From NCBI GenBank assembly GCA_003512365.1, contig DORI01000076.1:1-12876 (forward strand): a stretch of DNA of 12,876 nucleotides, written 5' to 3'. This document shows positions 6,395 through 12,876 of this stretch, piece after piece (position 1 is the first letter of the stretch; every line of letters begins with the position of its first letter). The notes below the pieces were generated by a model. It worked only from the letters and a program-made list of their open reading frames with translations. It did not search any database and was not told the DNA's origin. Both the position numbers and the translations under genes were made by a program. The stretch is from Crocinitomicaceae bacterium. Its GTDB lineage: Bacteria; Bacteroidota; Bacteroidia; Flavobacteriales_D; Crocinitomicaceae.

Positions 6395-8662
6395 ATGAAA
6401 AAGTTTTTTATTGTCCTTATAATCTTCTATTTTTCAATATTGAAGGGATTATGTCAGTTTACAATTAGTCCGAACGGTGCCCTAACCCCCGAGCAAATAG
6501 TTCAAAATGTACTTGTTGGTTTTGGTGTTCAGGCATTTAACGTGAGTATTAATGGATCTGTTCCTAACGCACAAATTGTAAACAATAGTGTTTTTGATTT
6601 TAATTACGTTGGTACAGGTTTTCCTCTTCAATCAGGAGTTCTTTTGCAGACCCAGGGTGCTCCATCTGTGCTTAACGACCCAGACTTGTTGTCTTTATCT
6701 GGGCAACCCGTTACAAATGGGATAGTACTTGAGTTTGATTTTATTCCCTCAGGTGATACCATTTTTTTTAAATATCTTTTTGCTTCATCTGAATACACTA
6801 GTTATACATGTTCTAATTTCAATGATGTTTTTGGGTTTTTTATTTCGGGACCAGGCATTTTTGGCCCTTATTCTAACAACTCGATAAACCTAGCAACCGT
6901 ACCAGGTTCAAACATACCTGTAGCAATCAATACGGTCAATGGAGGCAGTCCGACTGGCGGAGGCAATGCGGCTACTTGTTCGCAAGCTGATCCAAATTGG
7001 CAAGCTAATAGCGTATATTTTACAACTGGATACAATTCTTTGTTCACATCAAGCGCTCAGATTAGTAATTATAATGGCGCAACCATTGTTCTTTCTGCCA
7101 ATTCAGATGTGGTATGTAATCAAACCTATCACATAAAACTAGCTATTGCCAATGCTGTGGATCAGGCCCTAGATTCTGGGGTGTTTCTAGAAGCCGGTAG
7201 TTTTGCGTCTGATGCGGTTGAAGTTTCTGTTGCAACGGTTTCTGGTGACACAAATATTGTAGAAGGGTGTACTAATGCTGATTTCATTTTTACTAGACCT
7301 ATAAGTCAACTGAATGATACCCTTATGATTAATTATTCAATTTCTGGAGACGCATTGGAAGGGGTTGACTATAATTTTTTGACTGACACTATTGTTTTTC
7401 TTCCTGGAGAAGATTCCGTAATAATTAATCTTGTCCCGATTCAAGATGGAATTACTGAAGGATTTGAATCGGTAATAATTACAGTAGAAATTATTAATCC
7501 CTGTGGCGATACAGTATTATCAACCGGTACTATTTATATTGGTGAAGGGCCAATTATTAATATAACAGAGAACGATCCCACTGTTTACTGTGCGTCTGAC
7601 AATGTTCTGTTATATGCTTCTGCATCCGGCGGCTATGCCCCATATACGTATGAATGGAACACTATTGATGGCGCTCCGTGGTCAGGCACAGGAGACACAA
7701 TTTTAGGTGCTATTTTTCAGAATGGAACAGTTTCTTATTTAGTAACGGCAACAGATAATTGTAATTTTTCCTCTTCAGATACTGTCACTATTACCATGAA
7801 TCAAACTTTGGAAATAATCAATTTATTATCACAACCTACAAGCTGCGTTCCTACAGGGTCTGTTTCTTCGATTATTGCCGGACAAACAGGAACTCCTAAT
7901 TACTATTGGACAGGTCCAGGGATCAACAATCCGAATTTCATCGATGCTCCAGATTGGAACAATATTGCAAGTGGTTGGTATTATTTTTCTGTTGTGGACG
8001 ATGTTTGTCAAGATTTTGATAGTGTTTATGTTGGTGTTCTTGACCCTCCTATTGCCTCTTTTTCGGCAACCCCTTTGAGTGGATGCGCTCCCTTAGAAGT
8101 AACGTTTACTAACAACAGCCTAAATGGAAACACTTATATTTGGATGTTTGGTGATGGTAATCAGGAAACAACTACAAGCCTCGGGGAATTGACTCATTTA
8201 TTCGAAGACGTAACCCAAAACCAAGGCTACTCAATTCAGCTAATTGTTCAACAGAGTGTGTTCTGTAGCGATACGATGACAATTGGTATTGCTACATCTG
8301 TCTGTGGTTGCACAAACCCGCTGGCTATGAATTATAATTCATTAGCTACTCAAGACGATGGCAGTTGCTACTTTCCAGAGCCCGTCATAGAAGCGCCGAA
8401 TGTATTTACCCCTAATGCTGACAATATTAACGAACTTTTCTTCCTAGATTGGAAGAATTTAACAAAGCTCAGGTTGATTGTGATAAATAGGTGGGGCAAT
8501 GTGATGTTTGATGAAACTAGTGCCGATCTCATTAACTTCAACCCGGGATGGGACGGTTATCGCGCTGAAGAAGGTGTGTACTTCTATCGTTATGAAGCAG
8601 AAGGTATTTCTGGCGTTCTCAAGGAAGGGCACGGCTTCTTCCATTTAATAAGAAGTGAGTAA
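6395..8662 (+). CDS. T9SS type B cargo: choice-of-anchor L / Calx-beta / PKD surface protein
   Basis: This 755-residue secreted protein has a Sec signal peptide (MKKFFIVLIIFYFSILKGLCQ, cleavage about 21). Residues about 22-268 form a choice-of-anchor L domain, with VNNSVFDFNYVGTGFPL, VLEFDFIP, FASSEYTSYTCSNFNDVFGFFISGP and a final GVFLEAGSF. Next are a Calx-beta-like domain (about 272-384; ISGDALEGVDY, ITEGFESVIITV), two Ig/PKD-like domains (about 390-550) and a PKD domain with WMFGDG (about 551-635). A Cys motif (637-658) follows. Residues about 665-755 are a type B T9SS sorting domain: APNVFTPNADNINELF, INRWGNVMF, GWDGY, GVYFYRYEA and LIRSE. It should cross the outer membrane by T9SS and be exposed or released, perhaps as an adhesin. 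I chose the ATG at 6395 because an in-frame TTG eight codons upstream would bury the signal peptide behind MFFFVINI. A terminator follows immediately. Confidence 0.93.
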   Translation: MKKFFIVLIIFYFSILKGLCQFTISPNGALTPEQIVQNVLVGFGVQAFNVSINGSVPNAQIVNNSVFDFNYVGTGFPLQSGVLLQTQGAPSVLNDPDLLSLSGQPVTNGIVLEFDFIPSGDTIFFKYLFASSEYTSYTCSNFNDVFGFFISGPGIFGPYSNNSINLATVPGSNIPVAINTVNGGSPTGGGNAATCSQADPNWQANSVYFTTGYNSLFTSSAQISNYNGATIVLSANSDVVCNQTYHIKLAIANAVDQALDSGVFLEAGSFASDAVEVSVATVSGDTNIVEGCTNADFIFTRPISQLNDTLMINYSISGDALEGVDYNFLTDTIVFLPGEDSVIINLVPIQDGITEGFESVIITVEIINPCGDTVLSTGTIYIGEGPIINITENDPTVYCASDNVLLYASASGGYAPYTYEWNTIDGAPWSGTGDTILGAIFQNGTVSYLVTATDNCNFSSSDTVTITMNQTLEIINLLSQPTSCVPTGSVSSIIAGQTGTPNYYWTGPGINNPNFIDAPDWNNIASGWYYFSVVDDVCQDFDSVYVGVLDPPIASFSATPLSGCAPLEVTFTNNSLNGNTYIWMFGDGNQETTTSLGELTHLFEDVTQNQGYSIQLIVQQSVFCSDTMTIGIATSVCGCTNPLAMNYNSLATQDDGSCYFPEPVIEAPNVFTPNADNINELFFLDWKNLTKLRLIVINRWGNVMFDETSADLINFNPGWDGYRAEEGVYFYRYEAEGISGVLKEGHGFFHLIRSE
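8303..8368 (+). other. Cys motif CGCTNP...NYN...DDGSC
   Basis: Residues 637-658 of the type B cargo read C-G-C-T-N-P, then A-M-N-Y-N, then D-D-G-S-C. Short units of the pattern GCTdPxAxNYnxxAtxDDGSC recur in secreted Bacteroidota proteins. This single copy lies between the PKD domain and the sorting domain, where a disulphide- or metal-stabilised knot may act as a spacer. The motif is plain; its role is not known to me. Confidence 0.6.
8387..8659 (+). other. Type B T9SS C-terminal sorting domain
   Basis: The last 91 codons of the first surface protein match the gliding-motility-associated (CHU_C, type B) sorting domain. Seen in order are NVFTPNxDxxNExF, IxNRWGNVxF, WDGY and the terminal HLIRS. 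Type B domains direct export through T9SS and, in studied flavobacteria, depend on a SprF-like partner. No sprF homologue lies within the window. Confidence 0.9.
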
Positions 8663-8666
8663 ATTT

Positions 8667-8690
8667 AAACCCCCTAGGGGTTTTTTTTAT
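8667..8690 (+). terminator. Rho-independent terminator after the type B cargo gene
   Basis: AAACCCC (8667-8673), a CTA loop (8674-8676) and GGGGTTT (8677-8683) form a seven-base-pair hairpin running into eight consecutive T residues (8681-8688). It begins five bases after the TAA stop. The next gene starts at 8700, only 11 bases beyond the T-tract. The structure therefore either insulates or attenuates expression of that gene. Confidence 0.85.
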
Positions 8691-8699
8691 TTTATAAAA

Positions 8700-11528
8700 A
8701 TGAAAAAGTTTGTTCTATTTTTTATGATTTCTAGTGGTGCTTTATCAAGTCTGAAGGCGCAATCTTGGCAATCATTTACAGATTCAATTCCCACACTCTC
8801 TTCACCTAGAGCTTGTGATTTAAATAATGATGGAATAAAAGACATCGTAATTGGTGGAGGCACAGATGGTGTTGCCAGCAATAATGGGGTCATGGCATAT
8901 AACGGTGCCAACGGTGCTTTGATTTGGAAGCGAGGTAGTCGAAACGAAGTTTTTGGAAGCCCTGTTTTTCGTGACATTACTAACGATGGAATTAAGGATG
9001 TCTTTATCACTGGTCGACAAGCCCAACTCTTAGCCATAAATGGAGCTAATGGTCAATTAATTTGGGATTATTTCCCATATGCTGTAAATCCTGCTGATAG
9101 TGGTTTATATAATTTTTACAATCCACAGTTCATCCCTGATGTTACTGGAGATGGTGTTTCTGATTTATTAGTGGCAAATGGAGGCGATCATGCTGCACCA
9201 GATTGGCAAACAAATCGTCCTCCTGGTCATCTGATGGTTATTAATTCCCTTAATGGTCAACTTTTAGCAAAAGCGGTGGTTCCTGATAGTGCGGAAACTT
9301 ACTGTTCTCCATTAGTGGCTGATATTCAAGGAAACGGAAACTTATGGATATTGTATGGAACTGGAGGAGAAAACTTGGGAGGTTCATTCTGGGCCTGTCC
9401 ATTAATTGATTTGTTAAACAATAATTCATTGGCTAATTCCATTCAATTAGATTCAGACCCTGATAAAGGTTTTATTGCCCCTGCTGCGCTATCTAAAACA
9501 GCCAATGGCAGCTATGACATTGTAATTCAAGGCTTTGGTGGTCGCGTTAAAAAAATAAAAGGGGCTAATTTTGGCAATATTTGGCAAGTACAGTTACCAA
9601 ATACGGAATCTAGTGCTGAACCAGTTCTTGGAAATTTTGTTGGCGGAGACAACACTCCTGATGTATTAGCGATTTTATTTAAAGGAATTGCACCATCCTA
9701 TTCAGATTTTTATCAGGTGTTGATCAATGGTTCAACGGGTCAAATTGCTTTTAAGGATAGTTTGGGTACGTTTAACTATGTTTCCGCAAATGCCTTAGAT
9801 TTTGATAATAATGGTAGAGATGAAGGGCTTGTTTCAGTTACCTACATGGAAAATGGGGCATACAGACATCGTTTACAACAAATTAATTTTATAACTGGTA
9901 CAATCACTCAAGTTGGCAATACTAAAACCGGAGTAAATCTTGGGTCAACGCCTTTGATAACTGATTTGGATGGAGACAATTTAATTGATGTCGTTTATGC
10001 CGTAAAAAAAGATAGTTTGAATCCAGTTGGTTGGAAAGGCATTTACGTAAATCGTGATGAATTAACAATTAATGTTCCTAACGCTGGCATTGCTTGGGGA
10101 AGTTATTTAGGAATAGATAATGATGGGGTTTATAATTTGGATCCTGTGAATTGTGGTTTTGGAAGTGTTATTACAAATGCGGCGCTTACATCGATTTCCT
10201 GCAATGGCTTTGCAAATGGTGCAATTACATTGTCTGTAAATTCCAACGCAGGTCCTCATACGTATTTATGGACAACAGGAAGTTCTGATTCCACAATAAG
10301 TAATTTAGATGTTGGCACCTATTCCGTGATGGTAACGGATGCTTTAGGGTGCTACGAAACGCGTTCATTTACGCTGTCCGATCCTTACGTTATAAGCTTT
10401 GGTGGAATTATGCCTCCTGCTTGTCCTGACGGAGCAAATGGAATGGCTACGGTTAACTCCTCAGGCTGCCCTTGCCAATTTAGCACATGTACTTTCTTAT
10501 GGGATAACGGCGTTACAACTAAACCAAATAGTACTTTAACAAGCGGCTGGCATTCAATTGTAATAAATCACCCCGGTGGCTGTGTAGTAACGGATTCAGT
10601 TTATGTTCCTGAACCATTGCCAATAATCATTGACACCAATATCTTTAACAATAACTGTTTCGGAGATAGTTTCGGGTCCATCGAATTATTAAATTCAAAT
10701 TATCAGCCAGTGGTTTACAATTGGTCAAATGGAGATAACACGCCTGTTTCTGATAGTCTTTCTGCAGGAACCTATTCTGTAATTGTATCAGATGCTAGAG
10801 GCTGTATAGATACTCTAAACTTTGAAATTACTGAGCCTTCAGAATTATTGGTTTCAACGGTTGTTACCAATGCCTTGTGTAATGGAGATGCAAACGGTGA
10901 AATTTTAATTCAAGGGCAAGGTGGCACAGGAAATTATACCTATTGGATGAATCAACAAATTACCAATTCTTCCAATTCAAATTTAACAGCAGGGGTATAT
11001 GAGGTCTATCTAACAGATGAGAACAATTGTTCCTCTCAAATTGAAAATATAACATTAAATGAACCTCAATCATTAAATGCCACGCTTACCTCAACTCCTC
11101 AAATAATAAGTTTAGATGGAACGGCGATAGTTAATGTCACAGGCGGAACAGCTCCTTATTCATATGAGTGGGATGATACGAATTCCCAAACGGAATCAAT
11201 GGCAGTATACCTTAACAGTGGGTGGTATTCAGTAACTGTAACAGACGCAAATGGATGTCAATTGACGGATTCGGTATTTATTGAAACAGAAGTTGGAATT
11301 GAAGAGTTTAATTTAACTGGTGGTTTACTTTATCCAAACCCGGCAGAAACTGTTGTTTTCTTGTCGAAACAAGTAAACAATGTGGCTATCATAGACGCAA
11401 TGGGAAGACAAATAAAATCCTTTTCAGATGTCACTGAGTTCAATGTCGAGCAACTAGCCAGTGGGTCATATCAACTAATTATTACAAACAAGGGAAAGAG
11501 GTGTTGTTTATCTTTTGTTAGAAAATGA
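8700..11528 (+). CDS. T9SS type A cargo: FG-GAP/VCBS propeller with SprB-like repeats
   Basis: This 942-residue secreted protein has a signal peptide (MKKFVLFFMISSGALSSLKAQ, cleavage about 21). Residues about 25-460 are FG-GAP/VCBS (integrin-like) and PQQ-like blades. Calcium-loop motifs are DLNNDGIKD (about 40), DITNDGIKD (about 92), DVTGDGVSD (about 147), DFDNNGRDE (about 366) and DLDGDNLID (about 422). Blade strands such as ANGALIWKRG and ANGQLIWDYF recur. Residues about 497-863 hold five SprB-like repeats. Residues 875-942 are a type A sorting domain (LYPNPAETVVFL, IIDAMGRQIKSF, LASGSYQLIITN). It is probably a surface adhesin, or a scaffold lipid-anchored through A-LPS. I chose the ATG at 8700 over an in-frame GTG at 8655, because the longer form would overlap the previous gene, pass through the terminator and mask the signal peptide. 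The stop overlaps the next start (ATGA). Confidence 0.93.
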   Translation: MKKFVLFFMISSGALSSLKAQSWQSFTDSIPTLSSPRACDLNNDGIKDIVIGGGTDGVASNNGVMAYNGANGALIWKRGSRNEVFGSPVFRDITNDGIKDVFITGRQAQLLAINGANGQLIWDYFPYAVNPADSGLYNFYNPQFIPDVTGDGVSDLLVANGGDHAAPDWQTNRPPGHLMVINSLNGQLLAKAVVPDSAETYCSPLVADIQGNGNLWILYGTGGENLGGSFWACPLIDLLNNNSLANSIQLDSDPDKGFIAPAALSKTANGSYDIVIQGFGGRVKKIKGANFGNIWQVQLPNTESSAEPVLGNFVGGDNTPDVLAILFKGIAPSYSDFYQVLINGSTGQIAFKDSLGTFNYVSANALDFDNNGRDEGLVSVTYMENGAYRHRLQQINFITGTITQVGNTKTGVNLGSTPLITDLDGDNLIDVVYAVKKDSLNPVGWKGIYVNRDELTINVPNAGIAWGSYLGIDNDGVYNLDPVNCGFGSVITNAALTSISCNGFANGAITLSVNSNAGPHTYLWTTGSSDSTISNLDVGTYSVMVTDALGCYETRSFTLSDPYVISFGGIMPPACPDGANGMATVNSSGCPCQFSTCTFLWDNGVTTKPNSTLTSGWHSIVINHPGGCVVTDSVYVPEPLPIIIDTNIFNNNCFGDSFGSIELLNSNYQPVVYNWSNGDNTPVSDSLSAGTYSVIVSDARGCIDTLNFEITEPSELLVSTVVTNALCNGDANGEILIQGQGGTGNYTYWMNQQITNSSNSNLTAGVYEVYLTDENNCSSQIENITLNEPQSLNATLTSTPQIISLDGTAIVNVTGGTAPYSYEWDDTNSQTESMAVYLNSGWYSVTVTDANGCQLTDSVFIETEVGIEEFNLTGGLLYPNPAETVVFLSKQVNNVAIIDAMGRQIKSFSDVTEFNVEQLASGSYQLIITNKGKRCCLSFVRK
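10188..11288 (+). repeat. Five SprB-like protein repeats within the type A cargo
   Basis: Five units of about 66-70 residues start near 10188, 10413, 10647, 10869 and 11079. The shared pattern is xxCNGxxNGxI, then YxWxxG, then LxxGxYxVxVTDxxGC and ending in xxEP. The second unit has extra cysteines (CPCQFSTC), and the fifth has lost the leading cysteine. The DNA copies are well diverged, so this is an old protein repeat array, not a recent tandem expansion. Similar repeats make up the SprB gliding adhesin of Flavobacterium. Confidence 0.8.
11322..11525 (+). other. Type A T9SS C-terminal sorting domain
   Basis: The last 68 codons of the second surface protein follow the Por secretion type A pattern: LYPNPA, a V-I-D-x-x-GR strand pair, LxxGxYxLxI and a basic final strand. 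The terminal KRCCLSFVRK has an unusual Cys-Cys pair. Studied type A domains are cleaved by PorU and the cargo is attached to A-LPS or released. Confidence 0.85.
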
Positions 11529-12876
11529 AGCGGCTTGTTCTGCTAAACATATGTTTTCTGCTTGTTTTCTGTGCGTGTAACTCAGAAGGTGACTCTAAAA
11601 ACAAAGTAATTCTAGCTAAAGGCGGTAAAGTTTATGGTGGTGTTTTCAAATTATCAATGCCGAGTAAACCGTCTAGCCTTTTTCCTTACTCCTCTATTAG
11701 CTATTATGAACAGCAACTTAGTTCACAGATATATGAAACATTATTTACTACTGATTCAACGCAAAAATCTGTAGGAAACATTGCAGAAAAACATGAGCTA
11801 CTTGATGGAGGAAGGACTTTTAGAATTCACTTGAAAAAAAACATTTTTTTTCATAATGAGGGAGGAAATCTGCAATCAAAAGATGTCTTTTTTTCACTGG
11901 CTTTTTTATGTTCTTCCTTAAAAGAAAATAACTATTCTTATTTGTTTATTGATAAAATAAAAGGAGCGAAGTCTTTTTATGAAAAGTCGAAAACCAGCCC
12001 ATTTGACCCAAACAGTTTTGAAGGGGCAAAAATAATTAACGATTTTGTAATTGATGTTTACCTAACCTTTCCTTTTTCGCAGTTTTCTCAGTTATTAAGC
12101 CACCCGAACGTTGTGATTCTGAGTTATGAAGATTATAAAAACAATAACGCTAGATTTTTTAAGAACCCATTAGGTACGGGCCCATTCATATTGGAAAAAA
12201 TCACAGAGGAAAAAACAGTAATTACACGAAATGGCAATTATTGGAAATACGACGAGTATGGGAATAAGCTTCCATTCTTAGATGCTGTTGAAGCCTATTG
12301 TGCGGTTAATGAACGAGATTGGTTTCAGTCCGGAAAATTAGATATGATACAAAATATTAGTTCAGAAAAATTAAACAGTTTATTTGGAAATCTAGACGAC
12401 GCTATCAGCGGAAAGAATCAACCACATCGGCTATTTCAACTCAAAAACAAAAACTTAAATTTCTTGGTCTACAACACCATTTTTCCTCCGTTTGACAATA
12501 AAACAAATAGGCAACGAGTACATTCATCTATTAACACGCTTACTTTATGTGAAAATGTTTTAGATGGGGATGGCGAACCAACAAAAAACTTTTTTGTTCC
12601 AATTTATTATTATAGATCCTTAAATAGCGCTGTGCAGGAAATAAACGCCGTGGAAGAAACGTGGGGAAACACGCTAAAAGCCGGAGATAAAATTAACTTT
12701 TTTGTTAATAAAAACACCTCTGAATTAGGTTTGAAATGGGTAAATGAATTAATCCTTCAAATACAAGCAAACGCTGGGATTTCTATAAATCTGATCAAAG
12801 GAAGTAATGAGGATTTTGAAAGGATGTGGAAAAAAGGCGAAATTCACATAGCGAAGTACGGTTGGGCAGCAGATTA
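11525..12876 (+). CDS. Family 5 solute-binding lipoprotein, OppA/DppA-like (partial, 3' end outside window)
   Basis: The frame is open from the ATG at 11525 to the window end, 450 codons. The N-terminus is a lipoprotein signal with lipidated C18 (LLVFCACNSEG). The lipobox is loose, with Phe at -3, which is tolerated in Bacteroidota. The body matches SBP_bac_5, the periplasmic peptide-binding subunit family of ABC importers. It shows SSLFPYSSISYYEQQLSSQIYETLF (about 50-74), an LDGGRTFRIHLKKNIFFHNE block (about 93-112) followed by SKDVFFSL, the hallmark NPLGTGPFILEK (214-225) with NYWKYDEYGNKLPFLD, and AKYGWAAD at the edge, where DY is normal. The ATG overlaps the TGA of the T9SS cargo, so the two are probably co-translated. 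No permease or ATPase gene is visible. The ligand may be peptides, but this family also binds sugars, nickel and other solutes. Confidence 0.92.
   Translation, partial: MKRLVLLNICFLLVFCACNSEGDSKNKVILAKGGKVYGGVFKLSMPSKPSSLFPYSSISYYEQQLSSQIYETLFTTDSTQKSVGNIAEKHELLDGGRTFRIHLKKNIFFHNEGGNLQSKDVFFSLAFLCSSLKENNYSYLFIDKIKGAKSFYEKSKTSPFDPNSFEGAKIINDFVIDVYLTFPFSQFSQLLSHPNVVILSYEDYKNNNARFFKNPLGTGPFILEKITEEKTVITRNGNYWKYDEYGNKLPFLDAVEAYCAVNERDWFQSGKLDMIQNISSEKLNSLFGNLDDAISGKNQPHRLFQLKNKNLNFLVYNTIFPPFDNKTNRQRVHSSINTLTLCENVLDGDGEPTKNFFVPIYYYRSLNSAVQEINAVEETWGNTLKAGDKINFFVNKNTSELGLKWVNELILQIQANAGISINLIKGSNEDFERMWKKGEIHIAKYGWAAD

Noticed and set aside
8655..8699. GTG-initiated N-terminal extension of the 942-residue cargo
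   Set aside because: It would overlap the previous stop, be translated through the terminator hairpin and place 15 residues before a perfect signal peptide.
7829..9037. Minus-strand ORFs opposite the two T9SS cargo genes
   Set aside because: Low-information antisense frames over clear secreted-protein domains; not supported.
10188..11288. CRISPR-like or tandem DNA repeat
   Set aside because: The repeats are 66-70-codon protein units with diverged DNA, not short identical repeats with unique spacers.

Overview
The window fits a marine or freshwater Flavobacteriia-like member of the phylum Bacteroidota. The DNA is AT-rich. Two secreted proteins end in the C-terminal sorting domains of the type IX secretion system (T9SS), which is confined to this phylum. 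They carry SprB-type repeats, a choice-of-anchor L domain and FG-GAP repeats. Start sites lack strong Shine-Dalgarno sequences. Genus or family cannot be settled from the sequence alone.

Left half (1-6287, minus strand). Five tightly packed genes read leftward: a cytosolic M20 dipeptidase, a small LEA14-like lipoprotein, DNA polymerase I (polA), a pentapeptide-repeat protein of the Qnr/McbG-like fold, and a secreted, probably outer-membrane beta-barrel protein that runs off the left edge. The junctions are an ATGA overlap, a directly abutting TAA-ATG, an 18-base gap and another ATGA overlap. This points to one transcript with translational coupling. PolA has complete 5'-nuclease, proofreading and polymerase motifs, and a perfect sliding-clamp-binding pentapeptide (QLDLF) in its interdomain linker.

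Centre (6288-6394). A 107-base divergent intergenic region holds a 7-bp inverted repeat, a near-palindromic AT-rich core and a plausible Bacteroidota-type promoter for the leftward cluster.

Right half (6395-12876, plus strand). First comes a 755-residue surface or secreted protein: choice-of-anchor L, Calx-beta-like, Ig/PKD-like domains, a Cys motif and a type B T9SS sorting domain. A strong hairpin plus T-tract follows directly. Only 11 bases after the T-tract, a 942-residue protein begins: FG-GAP/VCBS propeller, five SprB-like repeats and a type A T9SS sorting domain. Its stop codon overlaps (ATGA) the start of a family 5 solute-binding lipoprotein (OppA/DppA-like) that runs off the right edge.

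The left cluster mixes genome maintenance with envelope and peptide metabolism. The right cluster is a cell-surface module: two large T9SS cargos and one lipid-anchored substrate binder. No RNA gene, CRISPR array, transposon or phage element was seen. No wholly new system could be demonstrated. The best leads are the PolA clamp motif, the polA-linked pentapeptide protein, the terminator set against a start codon, and the coupling of a T9SS adhesin-like gene to a solute-binding lipoprotein.
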